Of a DNA stretch of 64,000 nt, positions 40,116 through 48,960 are shown piece by piece. The stretch comes from SURF-13 sp038924245 (GTDB taxonomy: Bacteria > Pseudomonadota > Gammaproteobacteria > SURF-13): NCBI GenBank assembly GCA_038924245.1, contig JBCKVB010000001.1, positions 15,722 to 79,721 of the forward strand, in the 5' to 3' direction. Made by a program: the position numbers and the translations under genes. Position 1 is the stretch's first letter; the number at the start of each line of letters is the position of its first letter. Below the pieces are notes generated by a model. That model made no database searches. It was not told the DNA's origin and worked only from the letters and a program-made list of their open reading frames with translations.

Positions 40116-41408
40116 TTAATCAAACGGATGGCGCAGGATGATGGTCTGGGCGCGGTCGGGGCCGGTGGAGACGATGTCTATCGGGGTTTCGCTGATCTCT
40201 TCGATGCGCTTTAGATAGGCGCGCGCGTTGGCGGGGAGTTTTTTGTAATCGGTGATGCCTACGGTGGAGTCCTGCCAGCCCGGCATCTCGATATAAATCG
40301 GTTCGCAATCGGCATACGCCTCCGCGCCCACCGGCGGCGTAAGCCGCTCCACGCCGTTGCAGCGGTAACCCACGCACATGCTGAGGGTGTCGAGGCCGTC
40401 GAGCACGTCGAGTTTGGTGATGCACAAACCGGATACGCTGTTGATGCGGGTGGCGCGGCGCAGGGCGACCGCGTCGAACCAGCCGCAGCGGCGCGCGCGC
40501 CCGGTGGTGGAGCCGAATTCGTTGCCGCGTTTGGAGAGGTGCGCGCCCATCTCATCGAACAGTTCGGTCGGGAACGGCCCGGAGCCGACGCGCGTGGTGT
40601 AGGCCTTGGTGATGCCCAGAATATAATCGAAGCACGCTGGGCCCACGCCGCTGCCGGTGGCGGCGCCGCCCGCGGTGGTGTTGGACGAGGTGACGTAAGG
40701 GTAGGTGCCGTGATCCACGTCAAGCAGCGCGCCTTGCGCGCCTTCGAACAAGATGCTCGCGCCGTTTTTCTGATATTGATACAACAGTTCCGGCACGTCG
40801 GCGATGAGCGGCTCCAGCAGCGCCTTCCAGGACAGGGCTTCGTCCAATACCTGCTGGAACGACACCGCCTCCACGCGATAATAATTTTGCAACACGAAGT
40901 TGTGGTAGTCGAGCACTTCGCCCAGCTTGGCGGCGAAACGCTCGCGGTGCAGCAGATCGCCCACGCGTAGCGCGCGCCGCGCGATCTTGTCTTCATAGGC
41001 CGGGCCGATGCCGCGCCCGGTGGTGCCGATGGCCGCGCTGCCGCGCGCCTTTTCGCGCGCCTGGTCGAGCACGATGTGGTATTGCAGGATCAGCGGGCAG
41101 GCCTCGCTGATTTTCAAACGCTCGCGCGCCGGTATGCCCTTCTGCTCCAGCATGGTGATTTCTTCCAGCAGCGCCTTGGGCGAAAGCACCACGCCGTTGC
41201 CGATCAGACATTGCACACCATCGCGCAGAATGCCGGAGGGGATGAGATGCAGCACGGTTTTTTCACCGCCGATGACGAGAGTGTGTCCGGCGTTGTGTCC
41301 GCCCTGGAAACGCACCACGGCGGAGGCGCGGTCTGTGAGCAAATCCACCACCTTGCCCTTGCCCTCATCACCCCACTGGGTGCCGATGATGACGACGTTC
41401 TTACCCAT
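40116..41408 (-). CDS. purA: adenylosuccinate synthetase
   Basis: 430 aa. It makes adenylosuccinate from IMP, aspartate and GTP. It opens MGKNVVIIGTQWGDEGKGKVVDLLT, with the catalytic Asp and the P-loop-like GDEGKGK. GGHNAGHTLV and GTTGRGIGPAYEDKIARR follow, and SGLCITKLDVLDGL and STGPDRAQTI near the end. It is one of a purA-hisZ pair, 1 base apart, in the large minus-strand hfq cluster. Confidence 0.97.
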   Translation of the reverse strand: MGKNVVIIGTQWGDEGKGKVVDLLTDRASAVVRFQGGHNAGHTLVIGGEKTVLHLIPSGILRDGVQCLIGNGVVLSPKALLEEITMLEQKGIPARERLKISEACPLILQYHIVLDQAREKARGSAAIGTTGRGIGPAYEDKIARRALRVGDLLHRERFAAKLGEVLDYHNFVLQNYYRVEAVSFQQVLDEALSWKALLEPLIADVPELLYQYQKNGASILFEGAQGALLDVDHGTYPYVTSSNTTAGGAATGSGVGPACFDYILGITKAYTTRVGSGPFPTELFDEMGAHLSKRGNEFGSTTGRARRCGWFDAVALRRATRINSVSGLCITKLDVLDGLDTLSMCVGYRCNGVERLTPPVGAEAYADCEPIYIEMPGWQDSTVGITDYKKLPANARAYLKRIEEISETPIDIVSTGPDRAQTIILRHPFD

Positions 41409-42596
41409 TCAGTTCCCTGCCGCCGTCACAACCCACACGCCGTTTTGGTTCACCAGCGCGCGGTCGCACTGCATTTCGCGCGCGCCACCGTTTTGGCCGG
41501 GCAGCGCCATGACCACGCGCTCACCCTGCGCGCGCAGTTCTGAAATTTTCGCTTGCAGCGCGGCATCCTCCAACGCCGGGGCGTAAATCCCGCGCACAGT
41601 TGCGAGTGTCGCGGGCAGGAGGCTGAGCAGGGTTTTGATATCGGTGCTGAAGCCGGTGGCGGGACGCGCGCGGCCAAACACCTTGCCCACGTCGTCATAG
41701 CGCCCGCCTTGCGCGATGGCCTGGCCGTGTCCGGGCACGAAGGCGGCGAACACCATGCCGGTGTGATAGCCGTAGCCGCGCAACTCGGCCAGATCAAAGT
41801 ACAACGGCACCTGCCCAAAACGCTGGCGCGCGGCTTGCGCGATTACCTTGAGCTTGGCGAGCGCGTCACCGACCGCTGGCGGCGCGCCGCGCAGACGCTG
41901 TTCCGCCTCGGCCAGGACTTCGGCGCCGCCGTTCAACTCCGCCAGGCACAGCAGGCGCGCAAGCTGTTTTTTATCGAGCTTGAGCCGCGTGAGCAATTCT
42001 TCGATCTCAGGCAGCGCCTTGCGCTGCAGGGCGTCAAACAGTTCCGACTCCTGATCCGCGCTGAGCCCGGCGTCCTTTGCCAGCGCGCGGAAGATGCCCA
42101 CGTGACCCAGGTCCACATGAAAGTCTTTAATGCCGGTGACACGCAGCGTTTCCACCATCAGCGCAAGCACCTCGACATCGCTCTCGATACCGGCGTGACC
42201 GAACAGCTCCGCGCCCGCCTGCAAGGGGTTGCGCGTGCGCGCGAAGCCATCCGGCCGCGTGTGCAGCACGCCGCCGAAATAGCACAAGCGCGTGGGTACG
42301 TTGCGTTTCAGGTAATGCGCGTCTATGCGCGCCACCTGCGGCGTCATGTCGGCGCTCACCCCCATCAGGCGTCCGCTGAGCGGATCGGTGAGTTTGAAGG
42401 TTTTCAGATCGAGGTCATTGCCGGTGCCGGTGAGCAGCGCCTCCAGATATTCGACCAGCGGCGGCACGACCAGCTCGTAACCCCAACACTGGAACAAATC
42501 CAGCACGCGGCGGCGCAATTGCTCCAGGCGCTCCGCCTGCGGCGGCAGCACCTCTTCAATGCCTTCGGGCAGCAGCCAGCGGTCGTGAGTGGACAT
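41409..42596 (-). CDS. hisZ: ATP phosphoribosyltransferase regulatory subunit
   Basis: A 395-aa class II-synthetase-like paralogue of HisRS: RRRVLDLFQCWGYELVVPPLVEYLEALLTG, MGVSADMTPQVARIDAHYL, then VPLYFDLAELRGYGYHTGMVFAAF and PGHGQAIAQGGRYDD. HisZ lacks aminoacylation function and joins the short HisG to form the active, histidine-regulated first enzyme of histidine synthesis. It is 15 bases from the DUF2065 gene and directly before purA, the usual gammaproteobacterial order. Confidence 0.95.
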   Translation of the reverse strand: MSTHDRWLLPEGIEEVLPPQAERLEQLRRRVLDLFQCWGYELVVPPLVEYLEALLTGTGNDLDLKTFKLTDPLSGRLMGVSADMTPQVARIDAHYLKRNVPTRLCYFGGVLHTRPDGFARTRNPLQAGAELFGHAGIESDVEVLALMVETLRVTGIKDFHVDLGHVGIFRALAKDAGLSADQESELFDALQRKALPEIEELLTRLKLDKKQLARLLCLAELNGGAEVLAEAEQRLRGAPPAVGDALAKLKVIAQAARQRFGQVPLYFDLAELRGYGYHTGMVFAAFVPGHGQAIAQGGRYDDVGKVFGRARPATGFSTDIKTLLSLLPATLATVRGIYAPALEDAALQAKISELRAQGERVVMALPGQNGGAREMQCDRALVNQNGVWVVTAAGN

Positions 42597-42611
42597 GGGG
42601 GAATAAAGTTA

Positions 42612-42806
42612 TCAGTGCACGATATAGAGCAAGGTTAGACCAAGCAGCATGCTCACCAGGCCAGCAATGCGCAGCGTCATATCGTCCATTTGGTTGACCA
42701 TCAGTAACAAGCGCCGCACTGCGGCGGGATTGATAAACGGCGCGATACCTTCAATCACCAGCAGTAATGCGAGGGCGCTGAGCAGTGTTTCCCACATCGT
42801 CTGCAC
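42612..42806 (-). CDS. DUF2065 membrane protein
   Basis: 64 aa with two membrane helices (LLSALALLLVIEGIAPFI and IAGLVSMLLGLTLLYIV) and the NPAAVRRLLLMVNQM linker. It matches DUF2065 (YjeT type), which is regularly found between hflC and purA/hisZ. Function unknown. It lies 42 bases downstream of hflC on the same strand. Confidence 0.9.
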   Translation of the reverse strand: MQTMWETLLSALALLLVIEGIAPFINPAAVRRLLLMVNQMDDMTLRIAGLVSMLLGLTLLYIVH

Positions 42807-42848
42807 TAAGGCGCGGGGCGCCTACACAATGAGATCAAACGCGGAGCA

Positions 42849-43727
42849 TCACGGTTTGCCTTGAGCACTGGGGTTTTTAAAGTATTTGAAAAACTCCGAG
42901 CCGGGGTCCAGCACCAGCACGTCACTCTTGTCGCGGAAGGTGTTTTTATACGCATTCAGGCTGCGGTACAGCGAGTAGAATTCCACATCGCTGCCGAAGG
43001 CCTTGGCATAGGTGGCCGCGGCCTGCGCGTCGCCTGCGCCGCGGATTTGCTCCGCCTCGCGGTAGGCCTCGGCGACGATCACCGTGCGCTGCCGGTCGGC
43101 ATCCGCCCTGATGCCCTCCGCCGCCTCCGCGCCGCGAGCGCGGAACTCGCGCGCCGCGCGCGCACGTTCCGCGCGCATGCGTTCATACACCGAACCGCTC
43201 ACCTCTTTGGGTAAATCCACGCGGCGCAGGCGCACGTCCACCACCTCAATACCCAATTCCTTGCCCTGCCTGGCGGCAGCACTCATCACGCTATCTATGA
43301 TTGCCGCGCGGTCACCCGCCACCACGTTTTGTAAGGTGCGTGCGGCGAACTCAGCGCGCAGCCCCCTCGTGATGACCTGAAACAGATTGGCCCCGGCGCG
43401 CGCCGGATCGCCGCCGGTGGCGGTGTAGAAACGCGCCACGTCCACGATGCGCCACTTGACATAGGAATCCACCAGCACGCTCTTCTTTTCCACCGTGAGA
43501 TAGTCTTCCGGCTCGGCATCCAGCACCTGGATGCGCGCGTCAAACTTACGCACGTTGTAAAGAATCGGCACCCGGGCGTACAGGCCGGGCTTAAAATCAG
43601 TGCGCACGATCTCGCCCAGGCGGAGCAGGATGACGCGCTCACGCTCATGCACGGTAAACAGCGTGGCATAGCCCAGCACCAATACCGCCAGGCCTATAAT
43701 CAAGGCCAGTGTCTTTTTATCCATCAT
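42849..43727 (-). CDS. hflC: FtsH modulator HflC
   Basis: A 292-aa SPFH/prohibitin-domain protein with one N-terminal membrane anchor (TLALIIGLAVLVLGYATLFTV) and a large periplasmic part: REVIL-like start, VDSYVKWRIVD, RTLQNVVAGDRAAIIDSVM, VRLRRVDLPKEVSGSVYERMRAERAR. It forms the HflKC complex around the FtsH protease. The ATG at 43727 overlaps the hflK stop (TGATG). A second ATG follows immediately. Confidence 0.95.
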   Translation of the reverse strand: MMDKKTLALIIGLAVLVLGYATLFTVHERERVILLRLGEIVRTDFKPGLYARVPILYNVRKFDARIQVLDAEPEDYLTVEKKSVLVDSYVKWRIVDVARFYTATGGDPARAGANLFQVITRGLRAEFAARTLQNVVAGDRAAIIDSVMSAAARQGKELGIEVVDVRLRRVDLPKEVSGSVYERMRAERARAAREFRARGAEAAEGIRADADRQRTVIVAEAYREAEQIRGAGDAQAAATYAKAFGSDVEFYSLYRSLNAYKNTFRDKSDVLVLDPGSEFFKYFKNPSAQGKP

Positions 43728-44908
43728 CAGCGCTCTCCTCTGTTAGGGCTGCGTTCGGGCGTATCGCCGCGCTGGGCGGCGGCATTCTGGCCTTCCTGAG
43801 TCTGGCTGGCGGCCGGAGGCAACAAGCGCTCCAGCGCCTTGTCGGCGGGCATGGCCGGTGCGCCACTCATGCGGTCAAGAGGCAGGTACAGCAGGTTGCC
43901 GCTGCCTTTGACATCCACCATCACCTTGCCTGCGCTGGACAGCACGGACTCCATCGCCTCCAGATACAAACGCTCGCGCGTTACCGCGGGCGCCTTGCGG
44001 TACTCGGCCAGCACCTGCGTAAAGCGGCTCGCCTCGCCCGTGGCCTGGGCAATCACCCTGAATTTGTAGGCTTCGGCTTCCTGTTGTTGACGCGTCGCCG
44101 CGCCGCGCGCCACCGGCACGATGCCGTTGGCGTAAGTCTGCGCCTCGTTGATCAGACGCTGCTCATCTTCGCGCGCGCGGACCACGTCCAGGAACGCATC
44201 GCGCACCTCCGCCGGGGCGGTGGCCTGCTGCATATTGACGCTGGTCATCTGTAATCCGGTGCCGTAGCGGTCCAGAATATCCTGAATCAGTTTCTCCAGC
44301 TGCGGCTCGATCTCTTTGCGGCCCTCGGTGATGATCAAATCCATCGTGTTCTTACCGACAATCTCGCGCACCGCGCTCTCTGTAACCCGGCTCAGCGTTG
44401 CATCGGGATCGCGCACATTGAACAGATAGTCGGTCACATCCTTGATCTTGTATTGCACGGCAAGCTTAAGGTCTACGATGTTTTCATCTTGCGTAAGAAT
44501 CAACGAGCCCGGACTGTCGCTTTCCCCCCCCGCGCGTACGCCGATCTCGGCGCGCCTGATTTGATCCACGTCCACCACCTCGACCGCTCCAATGGGATAC
44601 GACCAGTTCCAGTGCGGCCCGGGCAGGGTGGTCACCATGTATTTGCCGAAGCGCATCTCCACGCCGCGCTCGGCGGGATCAATGATGTAAATGCCGGAGA
44701 GCAGCCAGATGAGCACGACAACGCCGGCCACCACCATTCCGCTACGCGCGTTCAAGCCGCCGGAATCGCCGCCCTTATCGCCGCCAAACAGGGCGTTCAG
44801 TTTTTTCTGGAAGCGGCGCAGCATTTCATCCAGGTCAGGCGGCCCGCTCTCGGTACCGCGCTTACTCCAGGGATCTTTGCTGCCGCCACCCGGTTCATTC
44901 CAAGCCAT
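43727..44908 (-). CDS. hflK: FtsH modulator HflK
   Basis: A 393-aa SPFH protein with a cytosolic Gly/Pro-rich head (MAWNEPGGGSKDPWSKRG), a membrane helix (GMVVAGVVVLIWLLSGIYII), and the SPFH domain (ERGVEMRFGKY, RRAEIGVRAGG, IVDLKLAVQYKI, ESAVREIVGKN). A helical tail (QEAEAYKFRVIAQATGEA) and a disordered end follow. It partners with HflC to regulate FtsH. It is 34 bases downstream of hflX and overlaps hflC. Confidence 0.95.
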   Translation of the reverse strand: MAWNEPGGGSKDPWSKRGTESGPPDLDEMLRRFQKKLNALFGGDKGGDSGGLNARSGMVVAGVVVLIWLLSGIYIIDPAERGVEMRFGKYMVTTLPGPHWNWSYPIGAVEVVDVDQIRRAEIGVRAGGESDSPGSLILTQDENIVDLKLAVQYKIKDVTDYLFNVRDPDATLSRVTESAVREIVGKNTMDLIITEGRKEIEPQLEKLIQDILDRYGTGLQMTSVNMQQATAPAEVRDAFLDVVRAREDEQRLINEAQTYANGIVPVARGAATRQQQEAEAYKFRVIAQATGEASRFTQVLAEYRKAPAVTRERLYLEAMESVLSSAGKVMVDVKGSGNLLYLPLDRMSGAPAMPADKALERLLPPAASQTQEGQNAAAQRGDTPERSPNRGER

Positions 44909-44942
44909 GATGCGCTCCTCGTTGTATTTTCTTCACCGCCGG

Positions 44943-46130
44943 TTATGAGACCGCGGCCAGTTGTGTATCGTCTTCGAGACAAGACATCTCGTCCGTCTGC
45001 CGTGTGTATCCATTTGCGGCGCGTTGCTCACCCGCGTGTTCGGCCAGCGCGAGGCGCAGCAAGTCCAGTCCCATGCCGTTCGCGGCGGACACCCAGACGC
45101 GCTTTACGCCCCCATCGCGATTGCGCTCCGAGCGCGGTGTGCCATTCTCCAATAGATCAATCTTGTTGTATACCTCAATCTGAGGAATATCCTGCGCGCC
45201 GATTTCCTGTAATACCCGGTTCACCTGCTGGCTACGCTCATGGTGCTGGGGATCGCCGACATCCACCACGTGCAGCAGCAGGCTCGCCAGGCGCGTTTCT
45301 TCCAGCGTGGCGCGGAACGCCGCCACCAGATCATGCGGCAGATCGCGGATAAAGCCCACGGTATCGGCCAGAATCACCGGCGCGCCGCCCGCCAGCTCAA
45401 TGCGGCGCAGCGTGGGGTCGAGCGTGGCGAATAATTGATTGGCGGTGTAGACCTTGGCGCCGCTGAGCGCATTGAACAGGGTGGACTTCCCGGCATTAGT
45501 GTACCCCACCAGTGACACTGTGGGTAGCGCCACCTTGGTGCGCCGCTTTCTCCCTTGCGCGCGCTGTTTCTCCACCTTGTGCAGGCGCTTTTGCACCTGC
45601 TTGATGCGCTCGGCGATCTGGCGTCGGTCGCTTTCCAGTTGGGTTTCACCCGGTCCGCCGCGCAGACCGATACCGCCCTTTTGCCGCTCCAGGTGGGTCC
45701 AGCCGCGCACCAGGCGGGTCGAGATGTGCTGTAGCTGGGCCAGCTCCACTTGCAGTTTTCCTTCGTGGGTCTGGGCGCGGCGCGCGAAGATGTCCAGTAT
45801 CAAGCCGGTGCGATCCAGCACGCGGCAGTTGAGAAAGCGTTGCAGATTGCGCTCCTGAGACGGGCTCAGCGCATGGTTGAACAACACCACCGCGGCTTGC
45901 TCGCGCGCGACCGCGTCGCGTATCTCCTCGGCCTTGCCGCTGCCGACATAGTATTGGGGGTCGGGCTTCTTGCGCGTCCCGCTTATCGAGGCCACGGGGA
46001 TCACGCCCGCCGAACGCGCCAGCTCACGCAGTTCGGCGAGCTCGGCGGCCATATCCTGCCCTTGCAGGTCAAGCTGCACCAGCACCGCGCGTTCCGCTTC
46101 CAGCGGGCGGGTGCGCGCACGGTCAAACAA
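44943..46130 (-). CDS. hflX: ribosome-associated GTPase HflX
   Basis: A 395-aa GTPase. The N-terminal glycine-rich nucleotide-binding domain (YYVGSGKAEEI, LFNHALSPSQERNLQ) is followed by LERQKGGIGLRGGPGETQLE. The G domain has G1 GYTNAGKST, G3 DTVGF and G4 NKID. HflX splits stalled or stress-damaged ribosomes. It starts from a TTG at 46130 behind GAGGGG, a normal rare start here. It lies immediately downstream of hfq as in E. coli. Confidence 0.95.
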   Translation of the reverse strand: MFDRARTRPLEAERAVLVQLDLQGQDMAAELAELRELARSAGVIPVASISGTRKKPDPQYYVGSGKAEEIRDAVAREQAAVVLFNHALSPSQERNLQRFLNCRVLDRTGLILDIFARRAQTHEGKLQVELAQLQHISTRLVRGWTHLERQKGGIGLRGGPGETQLESDRRQIAERIKQVQKRLHKVEKQRAQGRKRRTKVALPTVSLVGYTNAGKSTLFNALSGAKVYTANQLFATLDPTLRRIELAGGAPVILADTVGFIRDLPHDLVAAFRATLEETRLASLLLHVVDVGDPQHHERSQQVNRVLQEIGAQDIPQIEVYNKIDLLENGTPRSERNRDGGVKRVWVSAANGMGLDLLRLALAEHAGEQRAANGYTRQTDEMSCLEDDTQLAAVS

Positions 46131-46141
46131 TCACGCGCCCC

Positions 46142-46390
46142 TCAATCAGCGGCATCAGGCTTGTCCATCTCGGCGAGCGGCAACTTGATATTGCGCGCGG
46201 GCACCACCGTGGAAATGGCGTGCTTGTAGACCATCTGGCTTACGGTATTTTTGAGCAACACCACAAACTGGTCAAACGATTCGATTTGGCCTTGCAGCTT
46301 GATGCCGTTGGTCAGATAGACCGAAACCGGTACGCCTTCCTTGCGCAGGGTATTTAAAAAAGGATCCTGCAGTGATTTGTTTTTGGTCAT
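46142..46390 (-). CDS. hfq: RNA chaperone Hfq
   Basis: 82 aa: the Sm-fold core SLQDPFLNTLRKEGVPVSVYLTNGIKLQGQIESFDQFVVLL and VYKHAISTVVPARNI, typical of bacterial Hfq, with a short acidic tail (DKPDAAD). It forms a hexameric ring that matches small RNAs with mRNAs. The second of two adjacent ATGs (46390 rather than 46393) is used because GGAGG sits 7 bases before it. It lies between miaA and hflX, the classic order. Confidence 0.97.
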   Translation of the reverse strand: MTKNKSLQDPFLNTLRKEGVPVSVYLTNGIKLQGQIESFDQFVVLLKNTVSQMVYKHAISTVVPARNIKLPLAEMDKPDAAD

Positions 46391-46418
46391 CATTCACCCT
46401 CCTTTTGTTGTTTTCATA

Positions 46419-47393
46419 TCAGGGCTGCCGTTTTGCCTCTTCCACACCATCCATGAGCTTATTAGTTGTGGCGTCCACGCAATAGTTCAATACCTTGGCC
46501 GTAATATTTGCATCCAGGCTGTCAAACCACGTCACGCCCGGCTCCGTACGCAGCCAGGTAAGCTGGCGCTTGGCCAATTGGCGCGTGGCTATAATAGCGC
46601 GCTTTGTCATCTCCTCGCAATTGAACTCCCCGTGCAGATGCCGCCAAATCTGGCGGTAGCCGACCGCGCGCAGGGCCGGCGTGTTCAGGCTCAAATCCCC
46701 ACGCTGGTCAAGGGCTTTCACCTCTTCGATGAAACCGCGCTGTAACATGTCGTGGAACCGCGCGCCGATGCGTTCGTGCAGCGCGGCGCGTTCCACGGGC
46801 ATGAGGGCGATCTTGCCGATACGGTACGGCAACGGCGTGCCCGGAGCGGAGCAGTGAAGTTCGCTCATCGGCCCGCTGTGCAGCTCACACACCTCCAGCG
46901 CGCGCTGAATGCGTTGCGCGTCGTTGGGATGAATGCGCGCAGCGGACGCGGGATCCAGCCGCGCCAAGCGCGCGTGCAGCGCCGCCCAGCCGTGCCGCTC
47001 CGCTTCGGCGGCGAGGCGCGCGCGCAGCGCCGGGTCGGCGCCGGGCAACTCCGAAAGACCGTATTCGAGTGCGCGGAAGTACAGCATAGTGCCGCCCACC
47101 AGCAGGGGAATGCGCCCGCGCCGCGTAATTTCGCTCATCTCGCGCAACGCATCGGCGCAAAATTGCGCCGCCGAATAGGGCTCGGCCGGGTCGCGGATAT
47201 CAATCAAACGGTGCGGCGCGCGCGCCAGCACCTCCGGCGGCGGTTTCGCCGTGCCGATGTCCATGCCGCGGTACACCATGCCGGAGTCCACGCTGATGAT
47301 GTCGCACGGCAGCCGCCCGGCCAGACGCAGCGCGAGATCGGTCTTGCCGGAGGCGGTCGGGCCCATCAGAAAGATGGTAGGGGGGAGGGGCAT
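46419..47393 (-). CDS. miaA: tRNA dimethylallyltransferase
   Basis: 324 aa. It adds the dimethylallyl group to A37 of tRNAs reading U-starting codons. The P-loop GPTASGKTDLALRL, the catalytic SVDSGMVYRGMDIGTAKPPPEV, LVGGTMLYFRAL, and the RQLAKRQLTWLR zinc-site/tRNA-binding segment are present. The next gene downstream is hfq. An inverted GGGGCTAGG repeat separates it from mutL. Confidence 0.96.
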   Translation of the reverse strand: MPLPPTIFLMGPTASGKTDLALRLAGRLPCDIISVDSGMVYRGMDIGTAKPPPEVLARAPHRLIDIRDPAEPYSAAQFCADALREMSEITRRGRIPLLVGGTMLYFRALEYGLSELPGADPALRARLAAEAERHGWAALHARLARLDPASAARIHPNDAQRIQRALEVCELHSGPMSELHCSAPGTPLPYRIGKIALMPVERAALHERIGARFHDMLQRGFIEEVKALDQRGDLSLNTPALRAVGYRQIWRHLHGEFNCEEMTKRAIIATRQLAKRQLTWLRTEPGVTWFDSLDANITAKVLNYCVDATTNKLMDGVEEAKRQP

Positions 47394-47397
47394 TTTC

Positions 47398-47468
47398 TTA
47401 AGGGGCTAGGGATTAGGGGCTAGGGGCTGGGGGCTCGCCTCTCCCTGGCCCCTAGTCCCCAGCCCCCA
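47398..47468. repeat. GGGGCTAGG tandem and inverted repeat between miaA and mutL
   Basis: Tandem copies of AGGGGCT are followed, after about 16 bases, by the inverse CCCCTAGTCCCCAGCCCCC. The whole block (47399-47467) could fold into a long G-rich/C-rich stem. It fills the whole gap of 82 bases between two genes that usually sit very close. Confidence 0.6.
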
Positions 47469-47475
47469 CAGTTAA

Positions 47476-48856
47476 TCACCTTCCTCTCAAAAACAGTTTG
47501 TCCAGCATCGTCATATCGAGTTGCACCCAGGTGGGGCGGCCGTGATTGCACTGGTTGCTGCGCTCGGTGCGTTCCATGTCGCGCAGCAAGGCGTTCATCT
47601 CTACGAGGTTGAGTTTACGCCGCGCGCGCACGGCGGCGTGACAGGCCATTCCGGCCAGGACCTGGTTCATCTGTTCGGCCATGCGCGCTATCTTGCGCCG
47701 GTGTTCCGTGCAGGGTGTCATACGCGCCGATCTGCTCGCGCACCTGGAGCGGCATGGCGTGCTGTGTGTATGGTGCGGCAGGGTGCGCTGATGTCACCGG
47801 CGCATCCATCCACCGCGGCCCGGCTGCGGATGCGGTCTGTCCCGCCCGCGTAGCAGCCAAGGCCTGTTGCAACGCGCGATACAGAAAATCATGCACCAGG
47901 CGGCCTTCACGGAAACGCACTTCATGTTTGGCCGGATGCACGTTCACGTCCACCTCGGCGGGCGGCAGGGTGAAGTGCAACACATAGGCCGGATGACGCC
48001 CGTGATACAGCGCGTCTTGATAGGCCTGACGCAGCGCGTGGCTGACCAGCTTGTCGCGGATCAGGCGTCCGTTGAGGTAAAAATATTGCATGTCCGGCTG
48101 GCTGCGCGAGAAGGTGGGCAGACTGCTCCAGCCGCTCACGCGCAACGGGCCGGCCTCAAATTCCAGCGCCAGCGCTTCGGCCATGAAATTTTCTCCGCAC
48201 AGCGCGGCCACGCGCCGTTCGCGGCCCTCCTCGCCGCGCAGCGTGAACACCGTGCGCTCATGATGGCGCAGCGTGAATCCCACCTCCGCGCGCGACAAGG
48301 CCAGGCGCTTTACCACCTCTTGCAGGTGATTGAACTCGGTCTGTTCGCTCTTGAGGAATTTGCGCCGCGCGGGGACGCTATGAAACAGGTCGCGCACCTC
48401 CACCGTGGTGCCGACGGGATGCGGCGCGGGCCGCGGCGAGTCCGTGTCCTCGCCCGTGATGAGCCAGCCGTTGGCGTCTTGCGCGGTGCGCGAGGCAATG
48501 CTGAGGCGCGCCACGGAGCGGATGCTGGGCAGCGCCTCGCCGCGAAAACCCAGGCTGCTTACCTGCTCCAGATCGCGCAGACTGTGTATCTTGCTGGTGG
48601 CGTGATGGCTCAGGGCCAGCGCCAGATCGTCCTTGCGGATGCCGCAACCGTCATCGCGCACGCGCATCAGGCGTATGCCGCCCTGCTCCACTTCGATTTC
48701 GATCTGGCGCGCGCCCGCGTCCAGGCTGTTTTCCAGCAGTTCCTTGATGACCGAGGCCGGGCGCTCAACCACCTCGCTGGCGGCGATCTGGCTTATGAGT
48801 ACATCAGGAAGGCGCTGGATGCGCCGCACTTCTGACAACGGGAACTCCTCAAGCAA
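47476..48856 (-). pseudogene. mutL: mismatch-repair protein MutL, internally deleted and frameshifted
   Basis: The N-terminal ATPase half is complete: ERPASVIKELLENSLDAG (motif I), DDGCGI, TSKI and GFRGEALPSI, with NVHPAKHEVRF near residue 320. The usual IAAGEV is IAASEV. After the linker (MPLQVREQIGAYDTL) the frame changes, and only about 65 residues of the C-terminal domain remain (LAGMACHAAVRARRKLNLVEMNALLRD...CNHGRPTWVQL...LFLRGR). Roughly 130-150 residues of the dimerisation/endonuclease domain are gone. MutL links MutS recognition to repair. Without its dimer domain it should be inactive, and defective mismatch repair is expected if the sequence is right. Confidence 0.85.
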
Positions 48857-48960
48857 TACGCCTTTGATTTTGACAGTATAAGATCAAAGCGCGCGTAGAG
48901 CTAACCAGTGGCGCAAGGACGTTGCCCCAGTTGGCCAAGCTACTTTACAACAGGCGGGAA

